Shown here: positions 18,147 through 26,669 of the stretch, piece after piece | Numbering within the stretch: position 1 is the first letter of the stretch | Layout: every line of letters starts with the position of its first letter | NCBI GenBank assembly: GCA_045536365.1 | Contig: JAZSNL010000022.1 | Location: 124,001-188,000 of the forward strand | Source: JAZSNL01 sp045536365 | GTDB taxonomy: Bacteria; Bacillota_I; Bacilli_A; ML615J-28; CAG-313 | Length of the DNA: 64,000 nucleotides | Direction: 5' to 3' | Notes under the pieces: model-generated | Told to the model about the DNA's origin: nothing | Seen by the model: only the letters and a program-made list of their open reading frames with translations | Databases searched by the model: none | Position numbers and translations under genes: made by a program

Positions 18147-19289
18147 TTAATTATCCTCCTTTAAATCAGTTAGATAATTAATAATATCATTAAGCGAAGA
18201 AACAACAACTAATTTCATTTTTGTCTTTCCCAAAGCTTGATAAGACTCATATGCTTCAATATAATTATCTTCTTTTGAATAAACATCATAATCCATACTA
18301 CTAACAGGTACAAAAAAGATATCAGCTTTATTTAAATTTGCGGCGATAACCTTTTGATAAATACCTCCGATTGCCCCCGCATTACCAAATTCATCAACAG
18401 TACCGGTTCCAACAATCTTTAGGCCTTTTGATAATTTGCCTCCTGTTAATAATTCATAAACATAAAAACTCTGCATTAAACCACCACTAGGTCCTATTGA
18501 ACTAGTGTATTTTTTTTCATATTTAGGATTAGATGAACTTATAAGATTATATTCATATACAGATAAACCAAATAATGGGTACTTACAAGACTCATTATTT
18601 TCATTATAAACATAAGTATAAGCATGAGGAATAACACTAATTTCCATTAAATCAGTATTACCTTTTCTTTTAACTGTGAAAACAGTTTTATATTCATCCA
18701 AACCATCTTTATCAATATAAACATTTTCATCTATTCTATTATAAGAAAAATTAACCATTTTACGAATAAGAACAGACAAATTATTTTCTTTACTTACCCT
18801 AATTCCATTAACAGCTAAAATTTGATCTTTTAACTTTAATTTACTAGGTGCATAAGTTGCCATTGTATGAATAACATAACCATTTTTAGTTACATCAGAA
18901 TATTCAATTTCACATCCCGCTGCTTTATACCCAGCTATTAACGCGTTATTAATACTAACTTCCTTTTGAATTTCCCCTGAAAAAATAGCTAAATCAGTAT
19001 CATCAACAATATACTGATTAGATTTAGATACTGTATCATGTTTATTAGCCATACCTAATAGATAATCAAGTAAAGAAATATTAGAATATGAATAAACAGA
19101 TACAATATTAATATCAATTCCTTCACTACTTCTTCCATCTATTTCAATTACAGAACCAACATTATCAGTTCCTGCAGGGACAACAACATCATAGTTTACT
19201 CTTATAATTGATAATAAACAAATAGTAATAAAGAAAACACTATAAATAATTAATAATTTAGAATGTTTTTTGAAAAGTCTTTTAAACAC
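18147..19289 (-). CDS. ylbL: PDZ and Lon-type (S16) membrane protease, YlbL/SepM family
   Basis: This 380-residue protein has an N-terminal membrane anchor (about 12-30), a PDZ domain in the middle (KDQILAVNGIRVSKENNLSVL) and a C-terminal Lon-like protease domain. The Ser-Lys dyad is visible as IGPSGGLMQS and GGIYQKVIAANL, with GLKIVGTGTVDEFGNAG between. Relatives process a competence peptide in streptococci (SepM) and degrade a division inhibitor in Bacillus (YlbL); the substrate here is unknown. It starts with a GTG that overlaps the TAG stop of the dCMP deaminase gene by one base. Confidence 0.88.
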   Translation of the reverse strand: MFKRLFKKHSKLLIIYSVFFITICLLSIIRVNYDVVVPAGTDNVGSVIEIDGRSSEGIDINIVSVYSYSNISLLDYLLGMANKHDTVSKSNQYIVDDTDLAIFSGEIQKEVSINNALIAGYKAAGCEIEYSDVTKNGYVIHTMATYAPSKLKLKDQILAVNGIRVSKENNLSVLIRKMVNFSYNRIDENVYIDKDGLDEYKTVFTVKRKGNTDLMEISVIPHAYTYVYNENNESCKYPLFGLSVYEYNLISSSNPKYEKKYTSSIGPSGGLMQSFYVYELLTGGKLSKGLKIVGTGTVDEFGNAGAIGGIYQKVIAANLNKADIFFVPVSSMDYDVYSKEDNYIEAYESYQALGKTKMKLVVVSSLNDIINYLTDLKEDN

Positions 19290-19765
19290 TAACGTTCAAT
19301 CCTTAATTCATAATTTTCTAATTTTCTCCACTTAACCCCACCAGCTTCTAACATCTTTTTAGCAGCTTGGTCAGATTCAGTACCACTATATTTATCAGAA
19401 AGATACACAATTTCTTTAATACCACTTTGAATAATTAACTTAGAACATTCATGACAAGGGAATAAAGAAACATAAATAGTTGCACCAGACAAGTCAGTAG
19501 TAGAATTTAAAATCGCATTAGCTTCAGCATGAACAACAAAAGGATACTTAGTCTTTAAAAACTCTCCATCCCTTCCCCAAGGAAATTCATCATCACTACA
19601 TCCTACAGGAAAACCATTATAACCAATACCAACAATTCTTTTGTTCTTATTAACAATACAAGCCCCTACTTTAGTATTAGGATCTTTACTACGTAAAGAA
19701 GAAAGAATTGAAACCCCCATAAAATATTCATCCCAAGAAATATATTGTTTTTTCTTATTATCCAT
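19289..19765 (-). CDS. comEB: dCMP deaminase (ComEB-like zinc deaminase)
   Basis: This 158-residue protein belongs to the cytidine/deoxycytidylate deaminase superfamily. The zinc site is HAEANAILNS (His ligand and catalytic Glu) and SLFPCHECSKLII (two Cys ligands). WDEYFMGVSILSSLRSKDPNTKVGACIV is the dCMP-deaminase type N-terminus. It converts dCMP to dUMP, a route to dTMP. It lies 12 bases after aspS and overlaps ylbL, so it may share the hisS-aspS T-box-controlled transcript. A ComEB-type name is by similarity only. Confidence 0.9.
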   Translation of the reverse strand: MDNKKKQYISWDEYFMGVSILSSLRSKDPNTKVGACIVNKNKRIVGIGYNGFPVGCSDDEFPWGRDGEFLKTKYPFVVHAEANAILNSTTDLSGATIYVSLFPCHECSKLIIQSGIKEIVYLSDKYSGTESDQAAKKMLEAGGVKWRKLENYELRIER

Positions 19766-19776
19766 AAAAACCTCTT

Positions 19777-21522
19777 CTATTTTTTATTTGTAATACCTAA
19801 TTCATCTAATTGTTTATCAGATACAGGTGTTGGAGCTTCACTCATAGGGCATTTAGCACTTGCAGCTTTAGGGAAAGCAATAACTTCTCTTAAATTAGAA
19901 TTACCACTCATAATCATAACTAATCTATCTAATCCAATAGCAAGACCACCATGAGGAGGAGTTCCATATTTTAAAGCATCAACGAAGAAAGAAAATTGAG
20001 TTTTAACTTCTTCATCAGATAAACCGATAGCTTTAAACATTTTAGCTTGAATATCTTGATTATGAATTCTTATACTACCTCCACCAAGTTCATATCCATT
20101 TAAAACAATATCATATGCTTTTGCATGACATAATTCAGGATGAGTTAATAATAACTCTTCATCTCCATCTTTAGGAGAAGTAAATGGATGATGAGCAGCT
20201 TGATAACGATTTTCTTCTTCATTATATTCAAATAATGGCCAATCAACTACCCATAAGAAATTAAATTTAGAATTATCAATTAAATTCATTTCTTTTCCTA
20301 CTTGTAATCTTAATGCACCTAAAGAGAAATTACAATTTTCCATTGTATCAGCAACAATTAATACTAAGTCATTATTTTCAATATTTAATTGATTAATTAA
20401 AGCATTACCTGCTTCTTCATTAACAAATTTTGCAATAGAACCAGCAAAACTATTATTTTCATATTTTAACCATGCAAGACCATGAGCATGATATTTTTTT
20501 GCATATTCAGTTAAACGATCAATTTCTTTTCTTGAATACTTATTAGCAGCATCTTTAACCAAAATAGCCTTAACAGCACCTTTATTTTCTAACGCATTCT
20601 TAAAAATAACAAAATCTAAAGTTGATGCCCAACTACTAATATCTTGTAATAACATACCAAAACGAGTATCTGGTTTATCACTACCATAATTATTCATTGC
20701 ATCAGCATATTTCATTTTTTCAAACGGAGTTTTAACTTCAATATTTAAAACATCTTTCCAAACACGTTTTAATAAACCTTCAATAACGTTTTGAATAGTA
20801 GCTTCATCAATAAAACTCATTTCAACGTCAATTTGTGTAAATTCAAGTTGTCTATCAGCTCTTAAATCTTCATCTCTAAAACATTTTGCAATTTGGAAAT
20901 ATCTTTCAAAACCAGCAACCATTAATAATTGCTTATACATTTGCGGAGATTGAGGTAAAGCATAATAAGATCCTTGATGAACTCTTGATGGAACTAAGAA
21001 ATCTCTTGCGCCTTCAGGAGTTGATTTACCTAAAAATGGAGTTTCTACTTCAACGAAATCTAATTCATCAAAATAATTTCTTACTGCAATAGTACATTTA
21101 TGTCTTAATAATAAATTATTATACATTACAGGTCTTCTTAAATCTAAATAACGATACTTCATTCTTGTATCTTCAGAAGCATCAATTTTATCTTGGATTA
21201 AAATAGGAGTTTGTTCAGCTTCATTAATAATAACTAATTTTTCAACATCTATTTCAATTTCTCCAGTAGGAATATTTTTATTTGGACTTTCACGTTTAAT
21301 AACAGTACCTATTACTTGTAAAACATATTCATTTTTCACACTACATGCAATTTCATAACAAGGATTTTCTGGTTTTACCGCAAGTTGTGTAATACCATAT
21401 CTATCACGTAAATCAATAAATAAAAGTCCACCTAAGTCTCTTGATTTAGCACACCATCCAACAAGTGTAACTTTTTCACCTACATTTTCTATTCTTAATT
21501 CACCATTATTTTTTGTACGCAT
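19777..21522 (-). CDS. aspS: Aspartyl-tRNA synthetase
   Basis: This 581-residue bacterial-type AspRS has an N-terminal OB-fold anticodon-binding domain (VTLVGWCAKSRDLGGLLFIDLRD-like segments), motif 1 around FDELDFVEVETPFLGKSTPEGARDF, motif 2 (FQIAKCFRDEDLRADRQLEFTQID), a bacterial insertion (GAD) domain and motif 3 (GGLAIGLDRLVMIM). It charges tRNA-Asp in the cytoplasm. It follows hisS by 11 bases in a hisS-aspS operon behind a T-box. Ribosome binding site AGGAGAAG. It ends in TAG. Confidence 0.97.
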   Translation of the reverse strand: MRTKNNGELRIENVGEKVTLVGWCAKSRDLGGLLFIDLRDRYGITQLAVKPENPCYEIACSVKNEYVLQVIGTVIKRESPNKNIPTGEIEIDVEKLVIINEAEQTPILIQDKIDASEDTRMKYRYLDLRRPVMYNNLLLRHKCTIAVRNYFDELDFVEVETPFLGKSTPEGARDFLVPSRVHQGSYYALPQSPQMYKQLLMVAGFERYFQIAKCFRDEDLRADRQLEFTQIDVEMSFIDEATIQNVIEGLLKRVWKDVLNIEVKTPFEKMKYADAMNNYGSDKPDTRFGMLLQDISSWASTLDFVIFKNALENKGAVKAILVKDAANKYSRKEIDRLTEYAKKYHAHGLAWLKYENNSFAGSIAKFVNEEAGNALINQLNIENNDLVLIVADTMENCNFSLGALRLQVGKEMNLIDNSKFNFLWVVDWPLFEYNEEENRYQAAHHPFTSPKDGDEELLLTHPELCHAKAYDIVLNGYELGGGSIRIHNQDIQAKMFKAIGLSDEEVKTQFSFFVDALKYGTPPHGGLAIGLDRLVMIMSGNSNLREVIAFPKAASAKCPMSEAPTPVSDKQLDELGITNKK

Positions 21523-21533
21523 ATTCTTCTCCT

Positions 21534-22790
21534 TTAAAATACAGTAAGTATGTCATCCATACTAACAGTAATTTCTTCTTTAGTTTCTTGATTTTTAACT
21601 TTAACAATTCTTGTTTTTATTTCTTCTTCACCTAAAATAATAACAAATTTAGCATTTAATCTTTCAGATAATTTAAATTGAGGTTTTAAATTATGACTAC
21701 TATAATCAATTGCAGCAACAACATTATTATTTCTTAAATAATTAACAAGTTCTAAACCAGCTAATTTATTTTCTTCACCTAAAGTCATAACTACAACATC
21801 AGTAAAATCTTCTTTATATGTTTCAATATTTAATTCATTTAAAATTAAAATCATTCTTTCAACCCCGCCAGCAAAACCAATTGCTTCAACATCAGGTCCT
21901 CCAAGTTGTGAAACTAAACTATTATATCTTCCACCACCTAATATCGCAAGACCATTGACACTAGAACTAGGTTCTTTACAAATGAATTCAAATACAGTAT
22001 TAGAATAATAATCTAATCCTCTTACTAATCTCTCATCCTCAACATATGGAACACCTAAAGCATCTAACGTTCTTTTAACTTCATTAAAATAGTTTAAATC
22101 TTCTTCAGTTAAGTAATCTTTGATTTTAGGGGCGTTAGCCATAATATCAGATTTAGCATCTACTTTACAATCTAATATTCTTAAAGGATTTTTTAATAAT
22201 CTATTTTTACAATCGTTACACATATTTTCAATATGTAATCCAAAATATTCCTTTAAAACCTCTTCATACTTTTTACGACTTTCACCACTACCAATTGTAT
22301 TTAAAGATATAACAACATTATTAATACCTAATTTTTGTAAAAATTGATAACCAAAATTAATAACATCAGCATCTAAATATGGTGAACTCTTACCAAAAAC
22401 TTCAACACCAAATTGTGTAAATTGACGATATCTTCCCGCTTGTGGTCTTTCACATCTGAACATAGGACCAAAATAACATAATTTACATAATCCTGGTTCA
22501 ACAAAAAACTTATTTTCAACATAAGCTCTTGAAATAGCAGCAGTTCCTTCAGGTCTTAAAGTTAAACTATTTTCAGAACGATCCATAAAAGTATACATTT
22601 CTTTATTTACAATATCAGTAGTTTCCCCAACACCTCTAGCAAATACTTCTGTATGTTCAAAAATAGGAGTCATAATTTCTTTAAATCCATATAATGCAGA
22701 AATTTCACTCGCTACTTTTTCAACATAACGATATTGTTTAATATCCTTTCCAAAAAAATCTAAAGTACCTTTAATCTTATTATATCTCAT
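21534..22790 (-). CDS. hisS: Histidyl-tRNA synthetase
   Basis: This 418-residue class II synthetase shows motif 1 (YGFKEIMTPIFEHTEVFARGVGETTDIV), motif 2 (FRCERPQAGRYRQFTQFG) and the His-specific LVRGLDYYSNTVFEF and motif 3 GFAGGVERMIL. The C-terminal anticodon-binding domain ends VSMDDILTVF. It heads the hisS-aspS operon. Transcription is expected to be controlled by the T-box leader at 22803-22960, which senses uncharged tRNA. The ATG is preceded by AAAGGATGA. Confidence 0.97.
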   Translation of the reverse strand: MRYNKIKGTLDFFGKDIKQYRYVEKVASEISALYGFKEIMTPIFEHTEVFARGVGETTDIVNKEMYTFMDRSENSLTLRPEGTAAISRAYVENKFFVEPGLCKLCYFGPMFRCERPQAGRYRQFTQFGVEVFGKSSPYLDADVINFGYQFLQKLGINNVVISLNTIGSGESRKKYEEVLKEYFGLHIENMCNDCKNRLLKNPLRILDCKVDAKSDIMANAPKIKDYLTEEDLNYFNEVKRTLDALGVPYVEDERLVRGLDYYSNTVFEFICKEPSSSVNGLAILGGGRYNSLVSQLGGPDVEAIGFAGGVERMILILNELNIETYKEDFTDVVVMTLGEENKLAGLELVNYLRNNNVVAAIDYSSHNLKPQFKLSERLNAKFVIILGEEEIKTRIVKVKNQETKEEITVSMDDILTVF

Positions 22791-22802
22791 AATATCATCC
22801 TT

Positions 22803-22960
22803 TCATTAGATAAAAAGGTGAGGAAAAAACTTCTAAGGACGAACCAACTAGTCCGCGATACCACCTTAGTTAGGATTACCCTCACCTCTATTGTATTTAA
22901 CGCATAACTAACGTTTTCTCCAAGTTTGTCAGACTCTTCAACGAAAAATATTTATTCTTC
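22803..22960 (-). promoter_or_regulatory. T-box riboswitch leader of hisS-aspS
   Basis: The T-box core AAGGTGGTATCGCGG is at 22867-22853 (minus strand), with its antiterminator partner CCTTAG at 22838-22833, and UGGU available to pair with the tRNA acceptor end. A run of five T follows a second pairing, GGTGAGG (22886-22880) with CCTCACC (22823-22817), the likely terminator. TTAGTTA (22911-22905) can pair with TAACTAA (22872-22866) and so sequester the antiterminator. The region before the core is only about 80 bases. I do not see a classical stem I; GAC at 22930-22928 is a possible Asp specifier. Confidence 0.8.
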
Positions 22961-22964
22961 TATT

Positions 22965-22993
22965 ATTATACAAAAAAATTTTAATTTTTTCAA
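22965..22993 (-). promoter_or_regulatory. Sigma-A promoter of the hisS-aspS leader
   Basis: TTGAAA (22993-22988) and TATAAT (22970-22965) on the minus strand with a 17-base spacer, directly upstream of the T-box leader. Confidence 0.8.
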
Positions 22994-23013
22994 GTATAAC
23001 ATAACTTTTTTTA

Positions 23014-24246
23014 TTAAATATGTTTAGAATATTTATCAAATCTTTGATCATCTTTCTTTTTTTCATTTTTAATACCTTTTACTAAAGTCTTATCACCTAA
23101 TTGATCATTGATTTTTCCTATAATTTTACTAATTTTTTGATCTTTATCAATTTCATCAAAATTATCAAAAATATTCATTTGTTCAACTTCTTCTTTAGAA
23201 GGAACAAGTTTAGAAGCACCAACTCCGATTAATCGAATACCATAATTTTCATCATAATGATCTTCAAATAAATCTTTTAAAATACTATACATTTCTTTAT
23301 CATTATGAGTAGGCTTATTTAAAGTTTTACTTCTTGTAATAACAACAAAATTATTATATTTTAACTGTAATGTAATTGTATGAGCCTTTAACTCTTTTCT
23401 TTCTAATCTATGAGCAACACTATTATTAATAACTTTGATATTCATTAAAATTTCATTTACCTCATATAAATCTCTTTCAAAAGTCTGTGAATTACTAACA
23501 GATGAAACATCAGTAAACTGATTAACATCAACCTCATTACTACCATTACCATGGGCTTGTGAATACAAATGATTTGCGGTAGAATCACCTAATATTTTTT
23601 TTAACAATTCCATATTTTGATAATTAGCTAAATCACCTATTGTTTTAATACCTAAAGCATATAAATTCTCTTTTGTTTTTTTACCTACACCAATCATTTC
23701 CTCAATTGGTAAAGGCCATAACTTTTCTGGAACCTCTCTTTTTCTTAAAATAGTAATTCCCATCGGCTTTTTCATATCCGATGCCATTTTTGCAAGAAAC
23801 TTATTAGGACCAATTCCAATACTACACGGAAGTCTTAATTCATCCATTAAAGTTTTTTGAATCTTATATGCTAAAGCAACAGCCTCTTCAGGTTTACACA
23901 CATCCGTAATATCTAAAAAACCTTCATCAATACTTCCTGGTTCTACTAAAGGAGTAATACTTAAAAAATATTCAAAAAATCTTTGTGAATATTCACTATA
24001 TAAAGCCATATTAGGCTCTACAACAATCAAATCCGGACACTTAATCAAAGCATCCGACAATCTCATAGCTGATTTTACACCATATTTTCTAGCTTCATAA
24101 CTGGCAGCTAAAATAATTCCTTTACGACTATGATTATGTCCACCTACCGCAACAGGTTTACCCATAAGATCAGGATTTTCCGCAATTTCACAGCTTGCAA
24201 AAAAGCAATTCATATCTACATGGAAAATAATACGATTTTTTTTGAT
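23014..24246 (-). CDS. dinB: DNA polymerase IV (Y family), apparently with an AUC start codon
   Basis: This translesion polymerase shows the DinB signatures EPGSIDEGFLDIT (catalytic acidic pair), CSIGIGPNKFLAKMASDMKKP and EEMIGVGKKTKENLYALGI, then a little-finger domain. The first in-frame ATG (24213) would give MNCFFASCE and drop the catalytic Asp of HVDM. The frame stays open upstream as KKNRIIFHVDMNCFFASCE, which is the normal DinB start. No ATG, GTG or TTG exists there. AAGGAAG stands exactly 7 bases before an ATC codon (24246-24244); an ATT is at 24249. I therefore place the start at ATC. A sequencing error or a real mutation of ATG is the alternative. Confidence 0.85.
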   Translation of the reverse strand: MKKNRIIFHVDMNCFFASCEIAENPDLMGKPVAVGGHNHSRKGIILAASYEARKYGVKSAMRLSDALIKCPDLIVVEPNMALYSEYSQRFFEYFLSITPLVEPGSIDEGFLDITDVCKPEEAVALAYKIQKTLMDELRLPCSIGIGPNKFLAKMASDMKKPMGITILRKREVPEKLWPLPIEEMIGVGKKTKENLYALGIKTIGDLANYQNMELLKKILGDSTANHLYSQAHGNGSNEVDVNQFTDVSSVSNSQTFERDLYEVNEILMNIKVINNSVAHRLERKELKAHTITLQLKYNNFVVITRSKTLNKPTHNDKEMYSILKDLFEDHYDENYGIRLIGVGASKLVPSKEEVEQMNIFDNFDEIDKDQKISKIIGKINDQLGDKTLVKGIKNEKKKDDQRFDKYSKHI

Positions 24247-24277
24247 AATATCACTTCCTTTTTTAAAAAAAGTATGC

Positions 24278-24283
24278 TATAAT
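24278..24283 (+). promoter_or_regulatory. Extended -10 promoter element of the small membrane protein gene
   Basis: TGCTATAAT (TG one base before a perfect TATAAT) about 30 bases before the ATG at 24314. No good -35 is visible at 17 bases upstream, as expected for an extended -10 promoter. Confidence 0.5.
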
Positions 24284-24313
24284 ATATAGCGAGTTAAATA
24301 TGAGGTGAATAAA

Positions 24314-24499
24314 ATGAGTAAAAAAGAAAAGAAACAAAAATACATTACAAGAAAACAACGTGCCGATGGTTCAACTGAAGTTTATCTAAACGGTTCACCT
24401 ACAAAAACTGCTTTAGGTAAAATCATTATCGGTTTCTTAGCAATCGCTATGATTGCAGTAACTGTAATTGGCTTAATTGTTGTAATTTGTCAAATGTAA
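24314..24499 (+). CDS. Small single-helix membrane protein, function unknown
   Basis: This 61-residue protein has a basic cytoplasmic N-terminus (MSKKEKKQKYITRKQRADGS), a short polar linker (STEVYLNGSPTKTALG) and one C-terminal membrane helix (about 38-59). The ATG follows GAGGTG by 6 bases; a GTG at 24305 overlaps that site. It has its own promoter and terminator, and it is divergent from dinB. Its shape recalls small DUF4044-like proteins of Firmicutes, but I cannot confirm a family. Confidence 0.75.
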   Translation: MSKKEKKQKYITRKQRADGSTEVYLNGSPTKTALGKIIIGFLAIAMIAVTVIGLIVVICQM

Positions 24500-24530
24500 G
24501 ATAATGTAAATTATACATTATCTTCTTTTT
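24498..24530 (+). terminator. Terminator after the small membrane protein gene
   Basis: AAGATAATGTA/TACATTATCTT stem with a 5-base loop and then CTTTTTTTT on the plus strand, overlapping the stop. Confidence 0.9.
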
Positions 24531-24554
24531 TTTATCAAGTCAATAAACAAAATT

Positions 24555-24578
24555 AAAACCTGACATTCGTCAGGTTTT
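24555..24578 (-). terminator. Terminator after spo0A
   Basis: AAAACCTGAC/GTCAGGTTTT stem with a 4-base loop, immediately after the spo0A stop on the minus strand; symmetrical A/T flanks could also stop plus-strand transcripts. Confidence 0.9.
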
Positions 24579-24579
24579 T

Positions 24580-25362
24580 TTACGCTAAATAAGCAGCTCT
24601 TCTTTGTTTACGATGAGCAATTCTTAACTTATCACTAATCATCGCAATAAACTCAGAATTAGTAGGTTTTGATTTATTGTAACTAATCGTATAACTGAAA
24701 ATATCACTAATAGTATCAACATTTCCTCTTACCCAAGCAATCTCAATTGCATGTCTAATAGCTCTTTCAACTCTTGAAGCAGTAGTTCCATACTTTGCTG
24801 CAATATCAGGATACAATTCTTTAGTAATTGCCCCTAATATTTCAATATTATGATAAACCATTGTAATAGCTTCCCTTAAATATAAATACCCCTTAATATG
24901 AGCAGGAACTCCAACTTCATGTAAAATCTCAGTGATTTCACTTTCAAGATCAAGATCTTCATCCACAATTTCAACTTCTTCTTTTTGAGTGACCATATTA
25001 GACATTATTTGAAATAAATGGAAACCATCAACAGGTTTTAACATAACATAATCAATATCAAAACCACTTAACATCGTATTAACATAATTACTAACAAACT
25101 CCGAAATAACAATTATTCTCTTTGGTTGAACATAATTATTTTCCGGATTCCTTAAAGTACTAAAAAATTTAATTGGATCAAATCCCCTTGTAAGTAAATC
25201 AACAATTAAAACATCAGTTTGAGAAACCTTTAGTAAATTAAAAATAACATCTGTGCTTCCATAACTTCCTATCATTTTAATCGTTTCATATTTTGTTAAT
25301 GAATCAGTAATTCTTGACTCATTTTTGTCGATATTTTCGACGATAATAGTCTTTATTTGCAT
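24580..25362 (-). CDS. spo0A: Sporulation transcription factor Spo0A
   Basis: This 260-residue protein is the master regulator of sporulation: an N-terminal receiver domain and a C-terminal Spo0A DNA-binding domain. The C-terminal half is well conserved ([60 protein letters not shown]). The receiver keeps the phospho-acceptor Asp (LIVDL, D55), a Ser (VIS) and the Lys of MLKP. The usual acidic pair after beta-1 is degenerate ([10 protein letters not shown]). The start ATG at 25362 follows a GGGGGGG ribosome binding site by 7 bases; the longest frame adds 12 residues. The recN-spoIVB-spo0A order is as in Bacillus. Confidence 0.96.
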   Translation of the reverse strand: MQIKTIIVENIDKNESRITDSLTKYETIKMIGSYGSTDVIFNLLKVSQTDVLIVDLLTRGFDPIKFFSTLRNPENNYVQPKRIIVISEFVSNYVNTMLSGFDIDYVMLKPVDGFHLFQIMSNMVTQKEEVEIVDEDLDLESEITEILHEVGVPAHIKGYLYLREAITMVYHNIEILGAITKELYPDIAAKYGTTASRVERAIRHAIEIAWVRGNVDTISDIFSYTISYNKSKPTNSEFIAMISDKLRIAHRKQRRAAYLA

Positions 25363-25388
25363 TGCATATCCCCCCCTAGACAATAAAT

Positions 25389-25417
25389 ATTTTACCAAAA
25401 TTTAGTATATAATTCAA
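25389..25417 (-). promoter_or_regulatory. Sigma-A-type promoter of spo0A
   Basis: TTGAAT (25417-25412), 17 bases, TAAAAT (25394-25389) on the minus strand, about 30 bases before the spo0A start. Confidence 0.55.
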
Positions 25418-25505
25418 GTCATATAAGATAGAGGATACTATAAAGAATAAAAAATATTTAATTTTACTTATTTTTAACCTTTTTTTCAATCATTTTTTCC
25501 CCATT

Positions 25506-25513
25506 TTGTCGAA
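25506..25513 (+). promoter_or_regulatory. Spo0A binding site (0A box) upstream of spo0A
   Basis: TTGTCGAA on the plus strand is a perfect 0A box as defined in Bacillus. It lies in the spoIVB-spo0A gap, roughly 95 bases upstream of the predicted spo0A promoter, and is consistent with autoregulation. Confidence 0.55.
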
Positions 25514-25564
25514 AAAAAGGGAAATTTTGTATAAAGACTTAAAAACAACCAATAATAATATTAA

Positions 25565-26617
25565 CTACCCAACTTTTTCTAAATCCCTAATCATCCAATC
25601 AATATGAATACCATATCCAATTAAAGGATTATCAACATTAACATGTGATACAGCACCTATTAATTTACCATCTTGAATAATCGGACTTCCGCTCATACCT
25701 TGAACAATTCCTCCTGTGTTTTTAATTAATACTGAATCTGTTACTCTAAACTTAATTCCTTTAGGTTCGGAATCAGTTTGTCTATGAACTTCAATTATTT
25801 CAATTTTATACTTTTCAATATTTTGATCATTTATAACTGTATAAAAATAAGCGATACCTAATTTAGTTTCATCTTGTCTTGCAGTTTCTATTTTATCTTT
25901 TTTATATGTCTTAATACTATTCATCTTCCCATAAATGCCAGTATCTGAACAAAGTTTTATCATTCCTATTTTACTATTTAATAAACTAGCTCTTTTTTCA
26001 CCACTAGACCCAGGAATGGCTTTTTTGATTGATTGAATCTTTGAATCTACTAGTTCTCCATTACTAGATTTAACTAAATTGTTATCCTCATAAATTCCAT
26101 GTCCTAATGCAGCAAAGCGATTATTAATAGGATCAATAAAAGTCAATGTCCCAATACCAGCTATTTTATCTTTTATATATAAACCCAGAGATTTTTCTGA
26201 ATCTTTTGTTTTTACTACTTTAATTTTGGTTTTAATAATTTGTTTATTTCTTAATAATTCTAATTCAACTTCTTCTAACTCAATCCTTTTTAATACTTTT
26301 AATAATTCTTGATTATTATTTATTTTAATATTATCAATAGAAATAATAATATCATTCTCTAAAATATCAGAATTTTCCCAAGGTTTTACTTTACCATAAC
26401 TAGTTAGAACTTCATATTTACCTATTATATGAACTCCTGTATCAATTTTTAATCCTATTGTTTCTCCACCAGGAATAACAAATCGATGTATTTGATTAGC
26501 GTATATTTTAGTATTAGAAATAGTAATTATTAAAAATAATAATAAGAATGAAAAACATATTTTTTTAATATTAAATCTTTTTATAATTTTTCCTCCTTTC
26601 TTATTTATTATTTCCAA
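25565..26617 (-). CDS. spoIVB: SpoIVB peptidase (S55), signalling protease of the forespore
   Basis: SpoIVB is secreted from the forespore and cleaves SpoIVFA to trigger pro-sigma-K processing. The protein has a membrane/signal segment (about 20-38), the RFVIPGGETIGLKIDTGVHIIG start of the mature part, a PDZ domain (about 85-145) and the S55 protease domain with ALGHGIYED (His) and QGMSGSPIIQDGKLIGAVSHV (catalytic Ser). The frame begins at a TTG (26617) with no ribosome binding site. A perfect AAAGGAGG (ending at 26592) stands 7 bases before an ATA (26584) and 4 before an ATT (26587), so the true start may be non-NTG and 11 residues shorter. Confidence 0.93.
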   Translation of the reverse strand: MEIINKKGGKIIKRFNIKKICFSFLLLFLIITISNTKIYANQIHRFVIPGGETIGLKIDTGVHIIGKYEVLTSYGKVKPWENSDILENDIIISIDNIKINNNQELLKVLKRIELEEVELELLRNKQIIKTKIKVVKTKDSEKSLGLYIKDKIAGIGTLTFIDPINNRFAALGHGIYEDNNLVKSSNGELVDSKIQSIKKAIPGSSGEKRASLLNSKIGMIKLCSDTGIYGKMNSIKTYKKDKIETARQDETKLGIAYFYTVINDQNIEKYKIEIIEVHRQTDSEPKGIKFRVTDSVLIKNTGGIVQGMSGSPIIQDGKLIGAVSHVNVDNPLIGYGIHIDWMIRDLEKVG

Positions 26618-26627
26618 AATAAAAAAA

Positions 26628-26649
26628 GTCTTAACTTTTTTGTTAAGAC
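26628..26649 (-). terminator. Terminator after recN
   Basis: GTCTTAAC/GTTAAGAC stem, 6-base loop, with a T run on the minus strand. It lies between recN and spoIVB, so spoIVB is probably transcribed from its own promoter during sporulation. Confidence 0.85.
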
Positions 26650-26669
26650 ATTTTTTGTTTATTTTTTTG

